DNA of 64,000 nt from an uncultured Clostridium sp. (GTDB lineage: Bacteria > Bacillota > Clostridia > Clostridiales > Clostridiaceae): assembly GCA_900548455.1 (NCBI GenBank), contig URKQ01000017.1, forward strand, positions 4,417-68,416. The letters are read 5' to 3'. The position numbers and the translations under genes were made by a program. Shown one piece after another: positions 8,247 to 17,264 of the stretch. The notes below the pieces were generated by a model that did no database searches, was not told the origin of the DNA, and saw only the letters and a list, made by a program, of their open reading frames with translations. Numbering within the stretch: the first letter of the stretch is position 1; each line of letters opens with the position of its first letter.

Positions 8247-9716
8247 TTATGAAAATATTTTAGTGCCTTCTTTTGTTAAGTCTTCAATTTTCTTTTCTAT
8301 GTCATCCAAAGAGTTAAGCATTTCCCCTGATAGAGCTTCTGCTTTTTTATATAGAGTTTCTGCTTCTGATTTATTATTTTGTTTTACAACTTCTATAACT
8401 TTATCTCCTAGTTTATGAAAGTTATGATGTAAGCTATCTAAAGCTTTCCACTGATCAGCTAATGCTGGATGCTCAATTACTATAGCATGATAAAAATGTC
8501 CAAAAGCACATTTTCTTGAATTAGTTTGAATTGGTTTAAGAGTCATATTATCTACTATATCTCTTAACAGTACCATCCATGATTTATGAGCTCCTTTTGC
8601 ATTTTGTATTACACTTACTAATTCCTTATTAGAAATAGCGTGTTTACCATCTCTTAAACCATCATAAAGATTGCTTACTATGTTTGAAAGTTTATCATCT
8701 ATATCTGAAACACCTTTAGAAATTTCAACACTTATAGCTGCTTCTTTATGGATGTTATGAGTCATTAAACTCAATCTTTCGGCATCTCTACTTGAAGATT
8801 CCATAGCACTATTTATTTCATCAGCAGATAACTTTATTCCCTGCATGGATTGATGAATGTTATCAACACTTGAAGTAACACCTTTTAGCATTTCAATATT
8901 TTCTCCAACAGTTTCAGATACAATTTCTATTTTTTCACTCATCTCACTAGTAGAGTTAAGTGTTCTATCCATACTTTCCTTACCTTCTTTTGCTGCACCA
9001 TGGATATCTTCAACAAATTGTCTCATACCTTCAAGATTTTCTTTCGTATCATCGGCTAACTTTCTAACTTCCTCTGCTACTACAGCAAAACCTTTTCCTT
9101 GCTCTCCTGCTCTTGCAGCTTCTATGGCAGCATTTAGCGCTAATAAATTTGTTTGCTCAGCTATTGCCTTTACACTATCAACAATTTTACCAACTTCTAC
9201 TGCTAATTGAACTAATGATTGTATCTTTTCATTCATTATACCAGTATCTTCAACTACATTATCCTTTAAAACCCTTACTTCTTGTAGTAAATTACTACTA
9301 TCATCATTCTTTTGTGCCAATATCTTTGACTGCTCCGCTAACCCTTCTAGAGTTTCAGATGTCACATCAATAGCCTCATTAACTTGATTCATACTTGCTG
9401 TAGTTTCTTCTACTATAGCTAGATTAGATTCACTTACAGACTCCATCTCTCCAGCGAATTCCATAAGATTTTCAGATATATGAGACATACTCACATCGAA
9501 GCTACTAATAGAACTAGTTACATTTAAAATATCCTTTGCAGCTGTAGACATTCTTTTTTCATTAGAAATTAGTTTTTCAAATTGATTTAACACCTTATTA
9601 TGTATAGGATAGCTTACAACAGGTACTTCTGCATTATCACTTTCCAAAGCAGTTTCAACATATTTTAGTACACATTCTACTTCCTTACAATTACCATGAG
9701 TTTTCTTTTTAAACAT
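8247..9716 (-). CDS. Soluble methyl-accepting chemotaxis protein with C-terminal CZB zinc-binding domain
   Basis: 489 residues without a transmembrane segment, so a cytoplasmic chemoreceptor. The signalling hairpin tip is at residues ~190-215 (NLLALNAAIEAARAGEQG, KGFAVVAEEVRKLA). The C-terminal ~110 residues match the chemoreceptor zinc-binding (CZB) domain: AHKSWM, CAFGHFYHA, EHPAL and LHHNFHKLG give the expected His/Cys set. In other bacteria CZB domains bind zinc and respond to oxidants such as hypochlorite; that role is inferred here. The start at 9716 has GGAGGTGG upstream. No chemotaxis genes adjoin it, and palindromic element B abuts its 3' end. Confidence 0.9.
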   Translation of the reverse strand: MFKKKTHGNCKEVECVLKYVETALESDNAEVPVVSYPIHNKVLNQFEKLISNEKRMSTAAKDILNVTSSISSFDVSMSHISENLMEFAGEMESVSESNLAIVEETTASMNQVNEAIDVTSETLEGLAEQSKILAQKNDDSSNLLQEVRVLKDNVVEDTGIMNEKIQSLVQLAVEVGKIVDSVKAIAEQTNLLALNAAIEAARAGEQGKGFAVVAEEVRKLADDTKENLEGMRQFVEDIHGAAKEGKESMDRTLNSTSEMSEKIEIVSETVGENIEMLKGVTSSVDNIHQSMQGIKLSADEINSAMESSSRDAERLSLMTHNIHKEAAISVEISKGVSDIDDKLSNIVSNLYDGLRDGKHAISNKELVSVIQNAKGAHKSWMVLLRDIVDNMTLKPIQTNSRKCAFGHFYHAIVIEHPALADQWKALDSLHHNFHKLGDKVIEVVKQNNKSEAETLYKKAEALSGEMLNSLDDIEKKIEDLTKEGTKIFS

Positions 9717-9736
9717 CTATAATCCACCTCCACGAT

Positions 9737-9810
9737 TTTAACTAAGAACTACGAAGTAAAAGTTAACCTACAAGAAATTTTCTACTTCTTGACTATTAAC
9801 TTTTAATCCC
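9737..9810. repeat. Imperfect palindrome upstream of the chemoreceptor gene
   Basis: Arms TAAAAGTTAA (9757-9766) and TTAACTTTTA (9796-9805) flank an AT-rich centre containing AAGAAATTTTCTACTTCTT. General layout resembles the repeats at 502-585 and 24710-24800, but sequence similarity is low, so family membership is uncertain. Confidence 0.35.
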
Positions 9811-9929
9811 ATGTAATTTTTTCAATTTTTATTTATATTTTTTTAATTAAATTAAATAAAGCAACATTTTTATTTTAACTTTATTATTTATATCTTGCAT
9901 TTATAGAAATGATTAACATAAAACAAAGA

Positions 9930-9962
9930 AGACGTTACAATATTTATCGTATCATAACGTCT
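9930..9962 (-). terminator. Hairpin terminator after ppdK, possibly bidirectional
   Basis: Stem AGACGTTA/TAACGTCT with a 17-base loop, followed by T-rich sequence on both strands (TCTTTGTTTT on minus, TTTTCTTTATTATTTTTT on plus). It lies 45 bases beyond the ppdK stop. Confidence 0.75.
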
Positions 9963-10006
9963 TTTTCTTTATTATTTTTTAATCTTCCAAAAACAATTTT
10001 TCAGAA

Positions 10007-12640
10007 TTATTTTCTTGGATTTTTAACTTCAGCTTGTGCAGCTGCAAGTCTTGCAAGTGGTACTCTAAATGGAGAGCAAGATACATAGTTTAATCCTACA
10101 TTATGGCAGAATTCAACTGATGACGGATCTCCACCATGTTCTCCACAAATACCAAGCTTAATATTTGGTCTAGTTGATTTTCCTAAATCTGCAGCCATTT
10201 GAACTAGCTTGCCCACACCTGTTTGGTCAAGTTTTGCAAATGGATCAAATTCATATATACTCTTATCATAGTAATGCTTTAAGAAGTTTCCAGCATCATC
10301 TCTTGAGAATCCAAATGTCATTTGAGTTAAGTCATTTGTACCAAATGAGAAGAATTCAGCTTCTTTAGCAATTTCGTCTGCTGTAAGTGCAGCTCTAGGA
10401 ATTTCTATCATTGTACCAACCATGTACTTCATATCAATTCCAGCTTCTTTAATTATTTCATCTGCAACTTTAGTTACAACACTCTTAACATACTTAAGTT
10501 CCTTAATTTCTCCAACAAGTGGAATCATGATTTCTGGAACTATGTCATAACCTTTTCTAGTTTTAACATCAATTGCAGCTTCAATTACAGCTCTTGTTTG
10601 CATTTCAGCTATTTCTGGATAAGATACAGCTAGTCTACATCCTCTATGTCCCATCATTGGGTTGAATTCATGTAAAGATTCAACTGTAGCTTTTAAAGCT
10701 TCAAATGTAATACCAAGTTCTTTTGCTAATTCTTTAATTTCTTCGTCTTCGTGAGGAAGGAATTCATGTAGTGGTGGATCAAGGAATCTTATAGTGGCTG
10801 GTCTTCCAGCTAATTCTTCGTAAATTCCTATAAAGTCACCTTTTTGCATTGGTAATAATTTTTCTAAAGCAGCTCTTCTTTCTTCTTCAGATTTAGCTAC
10901 TATCATTTTTCTTATTGCCATAATTCTATCAGCTTCAAAGAACATATGCTCTGTTCTGCAAAGTCCAATTCCTTCAGCTCCAAACTTAACAGCTTGCTCT
11001 GTATCTCTAGGTGTATCTGCATTAGTTCTAACTTTTAAGCTTCTAATTTCATCAGCCCATCCCATAAATGTTCCAAAATATCCGCTTATTTCAGGATCTA
11101 CACATTTAATTTCTCCTGCATAAACGTTACCTGTGCTACCATCTATAGAAATAAAGTCTCCTTCTTTATAAGTAACTCCACTAGCTGTAAATGTTTTTGC
11201 TGATTCATTAACTGTTAACTCACCACATCCTGCAACACAGCATGTCCCCATTCCTCTTGCAACAACTGCAGCGTGAGAAGTCATTCCACCTCTAACAGTT
11301 AATATACCTTCAGATGCAACCATACCTTCTATATCTTCTGGTGAAGTTTCAAGTCTAACTAATACTACTTTTTCTCCATTTGCATGTGCTTCTTTAGCTT
11401 CTTCAGCTGTAAAGTATACTTTACCACAAGCAGCTCCTGGAGATGCTGGAAGACCCTTAGCTATTACTTCTGCAGCTTTTAAACTATCTTTATCAAAGGC
11501 TGGGTGAAGTAATGTATCTAATTGCTTAGGTTCAACCTTAAGTATTGCTTCTCTCTTAGTAAGCATTCCTTCTTCAACAAGATCAACAGCAATTTTTAAA
11601 GCTGCTTGAGCAGTTCTCTTACCATTTCTTGTTTGTAGGAAATAAAGCTTTCCTTCTTCTATTGTAAATTCCATATCTTGCATGTCTTTGTAATGGTTTT
11701 CTAAAGTATTAACAATTTTCATAAATTGATCATATACTTCTGGATTTTCTTTAGCTAGTTGTTCTATGTTTTGAGGTGTTCTGATACCTGCAACAACGTC
11801 TTCACCTTGTGCGTTCATTAAGTACTCTGCAAATATCTTCTTTTCACCTGTAGATGGGTTTCTTGAGAAAGCAACTCCAGTTCCTGAAGTAATTCCTTTA
11901 TTACCAAATACCATCTCTTGAACGTTTACAGCTGTTCCCCAACTTCCTGGTATATCGTTCATTCTTCTATAAACTATAGCTCTTGGATTGTTCCATGATC
12001 TAAATACTGCAGTTACTGATTCAATTAATTGCATTTCTGGATCACTTGGGAAATCCTTACCCATTGCTTCTTTGTAATAAGCTTTAAATTTAACTACTAA
12101 TTCTTTAAGGTCATCTGCTGTAAGTTCAGTGTCAAGGTTTACACCTCTTGCAGCTTTCATTTCGTCCATTATATCTTCGAAATGTCTCTTATCTAATTCC
12201 ATAACAACATCTGAGAACATTTGAATAAATCTTCTATAAGAATCATAAGCAAATCTTGGGTTATTAGTTTTCTTAGCCATAACTTCAACTGTTTCATCAT
12301 TTAAACCAAGATTTAATATTGTATCCATCATACCTGGCATTGATGCTCTAGCACCAGATCTTACAGATACTAATAGTGGATTCTCTAAACTACCAAACTT
12401 TTTACCTGTTATTTTTTCAAGTTCAGCCATTTTTTCATGAATTTCATCAATAATCTCTTTTGCAATAGTCTTGTTGTCATCATAGTACTTATTGCAAGCT
12501 TCAGTTGTTACTGTAAATCCCTTCGGTACAGGAATTCCGATGTTTGTCATTTCAGCAAGATTTGCACCTTTTCCCCCTAGTAGCTCTCTCATGTTGCCGT
12601 TTCCTTCACTAAAAAGGTACACATACTTTTTCTTTTCCAT
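10007..12640 (-). CDS. ppdK: Pyruvate, phosphate dikinase
   Basis: 877 residues, full length for the family. It interconverts pyruvate, ATP and phosphate with phosphoenolpyruvate, AMP and diphosphate. The N-terminal ATP-grasp domain starts GGKGANLAEMTNIGIPVPKG; the phosphocarrier histidine is in GGMTSHAAVVARGMG (~455); the C-terminal TIM-barrel has GICGEHGGDPSSVEF and the catalytic Cys region NYVSCSPFRVPLARLA. I place the start at the ATG at 12640 (MEKKKYVYLF) with AGGGG nine bases upstream. The HTH-CBS gene just upstream is the likely regulator, separated by a hairpin that could attenuate read-through. Confidence 0.97.
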   Translation of the reverse strand: MEKKKYVYLFSEGNGNMRELLGGKGANLAEMTNIGIPVPKGFTVTTEACNKYYDDNKTIAKEIIDEIHEKMAELEKITGKKFGSLENPLLVSVRSGARASMPGMMDTILNLGLNDETVEVMAKKTNNPRFAYDSYRRFIQMFSDVVMELDKRHFEDIMDEMKAARGVNLDTELTADDLKELVVKFKAYYKEAMGKDFPSDPEMQLIESVTAVFRSWNNPRAIVYRRMNDIPGSWGTAVNVQEMVFGNKGITSGTGVAFSRNPSTGEKKIFAEYLMNAQGEDVVAGIRTPQNIEQLAKENPEVYDQFMKIVNTLENHYKDMQDMEFTIEEGKLYFLQTRNGKRTAQAALKIAVDLVEEGMLTKREAILKVEPKQLDTLLHPAFDKDSLKAAEVIAKGLPASPGAACGKVYFTAEEAKEAHANGEKVVLVRLETSPEDIEGMVASEGILTVRGGMTSHAAVVARGMGTCCVAGCGELTVNESAKTFTASGVTYKEGDFISIDGSTGNVYAGEIKCVDPEISGYFGTFMGWADEIRSLKVRTNADTPRDTEQAVKFGAEGIGLCRTEHMFFEADRIMAIRKMIVAKSEEERRAALEKLLPMQKGDFIGIYEELAGRPATIRFLDPPLHEFLPHEDEEIKELAKELGITFEALKATVESLHEFNPMMGHRGCRLAVSYPEIAEMQTRAVIEAAIDVKTRKGYDIVPEIMIPLVGEIKELKYVKSVVTKVADEIIKEAGIDMKYMVGTMIEIPRAALTADEIAKEAEFFSFGTNDLTQMTFGFSRDDAGNFLKHYYDKSIYEFDPFAKLDQTGVGKLVQMAADLGKSTRPNIKLGICGEHGGDPSSVEFCHNVGLNYVSCSPFRVPLARLAAAQAEVKNPRK

Positions 12641-12675
12641 GTTAAACAACCCCTAACTTTAAATATATAGATAAA

Positions 12676-12701
12676 TGAATAAATTCAAAAGAATTTATTC
12701 A
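12676..12701 (-). terminator. Hairpin between the CcpN-like gene and ppdK
   Basis: A perfect 11-bp inverted repeat TGAATAAATTC/GAATTTATTCA with a 4-base loop overlaps the stop codon of the upstream regulator gene. Only TTTAT follows on the minus strand, so it is at most a partial terminator or an mRNA-stability element within the two-gene unit. Confidence 0.5.
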
Positions 12702-13348
12702 TCTTCACCTAATTTTACAAAAAGCTTTGTGATGTTAGTCTTTGATATTTTCCCTACAATAACCAAAGCTTCTTTTCCATCCATAACCTGTTGTCTTACC
12801 ACTGGTAGACTATCTACCTGATGTTCAATAATTTTTTGTGCTGCGCTATAAGCAGTTTCATCTTCTCCCACAGATATGATATTAGGCATCCTAGTCATAA
12901 TAATTCCTACTGGAACTCTATGAATGTCTGCTGTTCCCATAACACTTTTGATTATATCTTTTCTTGATACCGCTCCTAAAAGGATACCGTCGCTTCCAAT
13001 AAATAATGTCCCCGTATCATTTAAGAAAAGCGTTAAAATCGCATCATACACTGTAGTATCTTCTTTTACAATTATCGGATCTGACATAATGTCTTTTACT
13101 AGAATCTTTCTAATCTCGCTATTTGCAGGATTTCCTCCTATGTTTTTTGCATACACATAGCCAACCTTAGGTCTAGCTTGAAGTATGCCTGTCATAGTCA
13201 ATATAGATAAATCTGGTCTTATGGCGGAACGAGTAAGTCCTAACTCTTTAGCGATAGTTTCACTTGTGATAGGTTCATTTTCTTTAACTAAATCAATTAT
13301 TTGTTGCTGTCTTTTTGAGAGTTTAATGACACTTCGCCACCTTTCCAT
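12695..13348 (-). CDS. CcpN-like HTH-CBS transcriptional regulator
   Basis: 217 residues: N-terminal winged HTH (LSKRQQQIIDLVKENEPIT, then GLTRSAIRPDLSILTMTG) followed by two CBS domains (~75-135 and ~140-205). The arrangement matches Bacillus CcpN, which represses gluconeogenic genes and senses nucleotides through its CBS pair. Position 55 bases upstream of ppdK suggests it controls ppdK and so pyruvate/PEP flux. The start is unsettled: the ATG at 13348 has a weak binding site, whereas a good AAAGGTGG lies inside the ORF and points at VIKLSKR, where family members normally begin but where no standard start codon is in frame. Confidence 0.85.
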   Translation of the reverse strand: MERWRSVIKLSKRQQQIIDLVKENEPITSETIAKELGLTRSAIRPDLSILTMTGILQARPKVGYVYAKNIGGNPANSEIRKILVKDIMSDPIIVKEDTTVYDAILTLFLNDTGTLFIGSDGILLGAVSRKDIIKSVMGTADIHRVPVGIIMTRMPNIISVGEDETAYSAAQKIIEHQVDSLPVVRQQVMDGKEALVIVGKISKTNITKLFVKLGEDE

Positions 13349-13587
13349 TAATTTTTACCACATTTCAAAATACATATAAATTGTAGTTAAGCTTATAACT
13401 TATATATTATATGCAACTTATATATATGATGTAAAATGTGATATTAATACTATCTAATATCAATTATTTTGTGTAATAAGTAATTTTATATTCTATTATA
13501 TAAAATTACTACCACCCTATTATACCACGATATTTTGATATATAGTATCATTTTTTATTTATTTCTGTTATATTATATCACAAAAAT

Positions 13588-13621
13588 CCCCCGGGGGTAA
13601 GTTTTTGTCCCAGGGGTTCCT
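13588..13621 (-). terminator. GC-rich terminator of the DUF4342 gene
   Basis: On the minus strand ACCCCTGGG pairs with CCCCCGGGGG across an A-rich loop, followed by ATTTTT. It starts six bases after the stop at 13627. Confidence 0.8.
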
Positions 13622-13626
13622 ATTAT

Positions 13627-14172
13627 TTATAGTTTTCTTTTAAAATCGTTAATTTTATCTTTTAGTTTTTCACATCCATAAGTTACTTTTTCTTTGATTT
13701 CATGGCCCACTTCTGTGGCTACTTTAGCACTGCTTTCTACACTGCTTTTTACTAATTTATTTACAACTTCCACAGATCCATCTTTTCTTATTATGTCAAT
13801 TTCAAGATTTGTAAACACTGCTGTAGCCGCCCCTAGAATTAAAAGCACTGGTTGCAAAATCATAACTATTCCTACTACTATACCCGCATTTACTGGAATG
13901 TTAACTAATACGGTGTCATCTTTTCTTATTATTATTCTAGCCACATTTCCACTTTTAATTAATTCCTTAATGTAATTTACAAATTCATTATCACTTATTT
14001 TTTCGGTGTGATTACTTTTATCACTACGAGTTTTTTGTTTTTCTCTTTCAAAGTAAATAATAGCCTCAATTACATCTCCATTACATTTATTTAATAATTC
14101 TTCTGCTTCTTCTTCAGATAAATTAGTTCTTTCTTTAAGCACCTTTATTTTTTTTAAAGTTTCTTCATCCAT
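13627..14172 (-). CDS. UBA-like plus DUF4342 domain protein
   Basis: 181 residues. The N-terminal ~45 residues (LKERTNLSEEEAEELLNKC, NGDVIEAIIYFE) look like a UBA/TS-N-type three-helix domain as in EF-Ts. The next part (KELIKSGNVARIIIRKDDT, VLVNIPVNAGIVVGIVMI) matches DUF4342, with one hydrophobic hairpin segment, and the tail is a charged helix. I place the start at the ATG at 14172, with AAGGAGG eight bases upstream; the longer reading to 14265 overlaps the recO terminator and has no such site. Function is unknown. It lies downstream of recO as a separate unit. Confidence 0.75.
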   Translation of the reverse strand: MDEETLKKIKVLKERTNLSEEEAEELLNKCNGDVIEAIIYFEREKQKTRSDKSNHTEKISDNEFVNYIKELIKSGNVARIIIRKDDTVLVNIPVNAGIVVGIVMILQPVLLILGAATAVFTNLEIDIIRKDGSVEVVNKLVKSSVESSAKVATEVGHEIKEKVTYGCEKLKDKINDFKRKL

Positions 14173-14216
14173 AAATTCTTCCTCCTTATTTTTATTAATT
14201 CTATATACATATAAAC

Positions 14217-14253
14217 GAAAGGAAGTTTCAAATTTACTTTGTAACTTCCTTTC
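14217..14253 (-). terminator. Terminator of the era-recO unit
   Basis: An 11-bp perfect stem GAAAGGAAGTT/AACTTCCTTTC with a 15-base loop lies 22 bases after the recO stop. The trailing minus-strand sequence is GTTTAT, so the T-tract is weak. Confidence 0.7.
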
Positions 14254-14274
14254 AATAGTTATCAACCTTTAAGT

Positions 14275-15009
14275 TTACTTAAAGCTTTTTAATAGAGCTA
14301 AGCTATTGGGCTTTTTTCTATAGTTTAAGCCTACAAAGTTTTCCAAAACCTTTTTAATTTGTTCCTTTGTATCATTATCAAGATGAAGTCTGCCCACCTT
14401 TTCTAAATCTACTTTATTTAGGAACTTTAATCCATTATATGTTGCAGGTGATACTTTTGCACCATATTGACTTTCACAATCTCTGCAAATTCCTCCATAA
14501 AACTGAAAAGATATATAATCACATACACTTACCTTATTTCCACATATAGCACAATGTTCTAAGGTCATTCCGTATCCTGTAGCTTTTAATACTTTTAGTT
14601 CAAAAGCTCTAGCTAACATATCTAACTCAACTGCTTTATTTTTCATCAAATAAAAACATTTTATAAGATTTATAAAAACCTCCTGGGAGGGCTCTTCTTC
14701 CATTGCAATATCTACAAGTTCCGTAAAATACGATCCATAGATTAAGGTGTCGTAATCATTTAAAATATCTTGAAAGGAATCTATTATTCTTCCTTCATTT
14801 AAAGAATACATAGTCCTGCCTTTATATACTACATATTCTCCGAAACAAAAGGGCATTGTATTTGAAAAATTTTTATTCTTACTTTTCCTAGCACCCTTAG
14901 CTAGTACAGATATCTTACCTAACTCTTCTGTAAATATCCAAATTAGCTTATCATTTTCTTTATAATCCTGCTCTTTTAACACCATTCCTCTTGTTTTAAT
15001 GGTATTCAA
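14275..15009 (-). CDS. recO: DNA repair protein RecO
   Basis: 244 residues. The N-terminal OB fold starts IKTRGMVLKEQDYKENDKL; the C-terminal part has a four-cysteine zinc site CAICGNKV and GGICRDC (~150-180). RecO loads RecA onto SSB-coated single strands with RecR and anneals complementary strands. The start is a TTG at 15009, supported by GTGGGTG six bases upstream and by the family's usual N-terminus. It follows era by 24 bases, the common era-recO pairing. Confidence 0.95.
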   Translation of the reverse strand: MNTIKTRGMVLKEQDYKENDKLIWIFTEELGKISVLAKGARKSKNKNFSNTMPFCFGEYVVYKGRTMYSLNEGRIIDSFQDILNDYDTLIYGSYFTELVDIAMEEEPSQEVFINLIKCFYLMKNKAVELDMLARAFELKVLKATGYGMTLEHCAICGNKVSVCDYISFQFYGGICRDCESQYGAKVSPATYNGLKFLNKVDLEKVGRLHLDNDTKEQIKKVLENFVGLNYRKKPNSLALLKSFK

Positions 15010-15033
15010 TTACAACACCCACTTTTGACTAAT

Positions 15034-15915
15034 TTACTTGTATCCAAGTTCTTTAAGTAAGAAGTTACTATCTCTCCAGTCACTTTTAACCTTTACCCAT
15101 AATTTAAGGTTTACCTTAGCACCTAAGAACTTTTCTATATCTTGTCTAGCATAGGTAGAAATTTTCTTAAGCATAGCTCCATTTTTACCTATTATTATTC
15201 CTTTATGAGAATTTTTTTCGCATAGCATATTAGCTTCTATATGATATGTTCCATTATCTCCTTGCTTCATGGAAAGAATCTCTATAGCTATACCATGAGG
15301 TACTTCCTGTGATAAAAGTCTTAAAGCCTTTTCTCTAATTATTTCCATTACAATAAATCTTTCCTGTTGATCTGTTATCATATCTTCAGGATAGTATTTT
15401 GGACCTTCTGGTAATTTTTCTACTATAAGGTCTAAAAGTTTGTCGGTATTCTTACCGTTAATAGCAGATATAGGTATTATCTCTTCAAAATCAAATAATT
15501 CCTTATATCCTTCTAAAGTTTTTGCAACTCTATCTGCTGGATTTTCATCTATTTTATTTACAACTAAAAATACTGATGTACCACATCCCTTTAATTGCTC
15601 TAAAATATGTATATCCGCTTTATTTATTTCACCTTCTGCTGTTGTTAAAAATAACGCTACATCAACTTCTTTTAAAGAATCCTTTGCTATTTTCACCATA
15701 TACTCACCTAGCTTATGTTTAGGCTTATGCATTCCCGGTGTATCTACAAATACTATTTGATAATCATCTTTTGTTAAAATAGTTTGTATGTTATTTCTAG
15801 TTGTTTGTGGTCTACTTGAAACAATTGATAATTTTTCCCCCATTAAGTGATTTAAAAGCGTTGACTTTCCAACATTTGGTCTTCCTATTATTGTTATAAA
15901 TCCTGATTTAAACAT
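15034..15915 (-). CDS. era: GTPase Era
   Basis: 293 residues. GTPase motifs are GRPNVGKSTLLN (G1), TTRNNIQ (G2), DTPGMHKPKHKLG (G3), VNKID (G4) and ISAING (G5); the C-terminal KH domain has GIIIGKNGAMLKKI. Era binds the 3' end of 16S rRNA and assists 30S assembly. Its start overlaps the end of cdd by eight bases, indicating coupling, and recO follows. Confidence 0.97.
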   Translation of the reverse strand: MFKSGFITIIGRPNVGKSTLLNHLMGEKLSIVSSRPQTTRNNIQTILTKDDYQIVFVDTPGMHKPKHKLGEYMVKIAKDSLKEVDVALFLTTAEGEINKADIHILEQLKGCGTSVFLVVNKIDENPADRVAKTLEGYKELFDFEEIIPISAINGKNTDKLLDLIVEKLPEGPKYYPEDMITDQQERFIVMEIIREKALRLLSQEVPHGIAIEILSMKQGDNGTYHIEANMLCEKNSHKGIIIGKNGAMLKKISTYARQDIEKFLGAKVNLKLWVKVKSDWRDSNFLLKELGYK

Positions 15916-16324
15916 TTTGCCTCCTATAATTATCTAAGTCTTCTTTTGTAAAAGCTCCTGGCAATATTTCTTCAAGGGTTTTTACTTGAAATTCTTCTTC
16001 ATTTTTAACTAATATTATTTCAATGTCCTTATCTGCAAATTCAGCAATTACCTGTCTACATATTCCACAAGGACTAGTATAGGCAGACATATCTCCAACT
16101 ACTGCAATCTTTTTTATTTTTCTATGGCCTTCTGAAATAGCTTTAAATATAGCGGTTCTTTCAGCACAATTTGTTGCTCCATACGAAGCATTTTCTATAT
16201 TACAACCTGTATATATACTTCCATCTTCCATTTCTATTGCAGCTCCAACTTTAAAGTTTGAATATGGAACATATGCTAGCTCCCTTGCTTTAATAGCAGT
16301 TTTAACTAACTCCTTAACTTCCAT
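15908..16324 (-). CDS. cdd: Cytidine deaminase
   Basis: 138 residues, the small tetrameric form. The active site has NASYGATNCAERTAIFKA (Cys and catalytic Glu) and SPCGICRQVI with the two other zinc cysteines. It converts (deoxy)cytidine to (deoxy)uridine in salvage. I place the start at the ATG at 16324 with AGGAGG seven bases upstream; the longer reading begins inside that site. It overlaps era by eight bases. Confidence 0.96.
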   Translation of the reverse strand: MEVKELVKTAIKARELAYVPYSNFKVGAAIEMEDGSIYTGCNIENASYGATNCAERTAIFKAISEGHRKIKKIAVVGDMSAYTSPCGICRQVIAEFADKDIEIILVKNEEEFQVKTLEEILPGAFTKEDLDNYRRQNV

Positions 16325-16437
16325 GTAAATACCTCCTAGCAAATTTCATAATTACGTTTCTTTATATAAATTAGTGTAAATATAGTTTATCACATATTTT
16401 TAATGTTACAACATAAAATCTATACCATTAATGCAAC

Positions 16438-17136
16438 TTAGCTCATTAAATTAAATAAAAACAATGTTAACAATGCCCCTAAAGCCCCTCCCGCAAATAC
16501 CTCCCAAACGGAATGCACCTCGGAATCCACTCTGCTTTGAGCCACAATAAATGCCAGCACATAGGAAAGAAGCATTATAATTGGCTGTGTGGTTAATAAT
16601 GTAATAATTGTAGCCAAGGAAAAAGAAATTGCACTATGACCACTTGGCATTCCACCCCTTAGTGGTGTTCCTTCTCCATAAACAGCCTTTACTATAACTG
16701 TCACTATACATATTATAACCATCATAAAAAATATTTTATGAGGATTGGAATTTTTAATAGTAAGAAGCATAGTCAAAGATAAATTTGATAATTTATCATA
16801 AAAAACAATGTATCCAACTAATAAAGCATTTATTGCTGTAATTAAAACACCACCTGCCGCCACATTCTTGGCTATTTTAGCTAGTGGATGATAATAGTTA
16901 GTAGTAGTATCTATAGAGGCTTCTATGGCTGTATTAATCATTTCTGCTACTATAACCATAGTAATTGTTATTGTTACCATCAAAAGTTCAACTTTGCTCA
17001 CATCGAAGAAAAAGCATGCCAGCAAAACAAAGATGGCTATAACCATATGAATTTTCATATTTCTTTGAGTTCTAACGGCATAAATAATTCCTTCTATTGC
17101 ATAATTAAAGCTATCTATTATCTTTTTTACTTTCAA
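16438..17136 (-). CDS. Undecaprenol kinase (DgkA type) fused to PAP2 phosphatase domain
   Basis: 232 residues with two joined domains. Residues 1-120 are a DgkA-type kinase (SFNYAIEGIIYAVRTQRNMK, then EMINTAIEASID), which in Gram-positives phosphorylates undecaprenol. Residues ~130-230 are a PAP2-type phosphatase (GMPSGHSA and SRVDSEVHSVWEV motifs, each with its histidine). A kinase and a phosphatase that could act on the same lipid carrier in opposite directions are thus on one chain. The start is probably the TTG at 17136 (MKVKKIIDSFNYAIEG), 11 bases after AGGAGG; a GTG at 17145 is too close to that site. It lies between ybeY and cdd, the usual dgkA place. Confidence 0.88.
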   Translation of the reverse strand: MKVKKIIDSFNYAIEGIIYAVRTQRNMKIHMVIAIFVLLACFFFDVSKVELLMVTITITMVIVAEMINTAIEASIDTTTNYYHPLAKIAKNVAAGGVLITAINALLVGYIVFYDKLSNLSLTMLLTIKNSNPHKIFFMMVIICIVTVIVKAVYGEGTPLRGGMPSGHSAISFSLATIITLLTTQPIIMLLSYVLAFIVAQSRVDSEVHSVWEVFAGGALGALLTLFLFNLMS

Positions 17137-17228
17137 CGATAACACACCCTCCTCGGAAAATTAAATTATTTCCCAACAAATACAGCTATATATATTATAT
17201 CACTTTAGCCTACAATATAGACATAATT

Positions 17229-17261
17229 AAAGGGAGTTACATTTTTTTAGTAACTCCCTTT
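17229..17261 (-). terminator. Hairpin after ybeY
   Basis: A perfect 12-bp stem AAAGGGAGTTAC/GTAACTCCCTTT with a 9-base loop begins four bases after the ybeY stop. The minus-strand tail TTTAATTATG is only moderately T-rich. Confidence 0.7.
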
Positions 17262-17264
17262 AGT

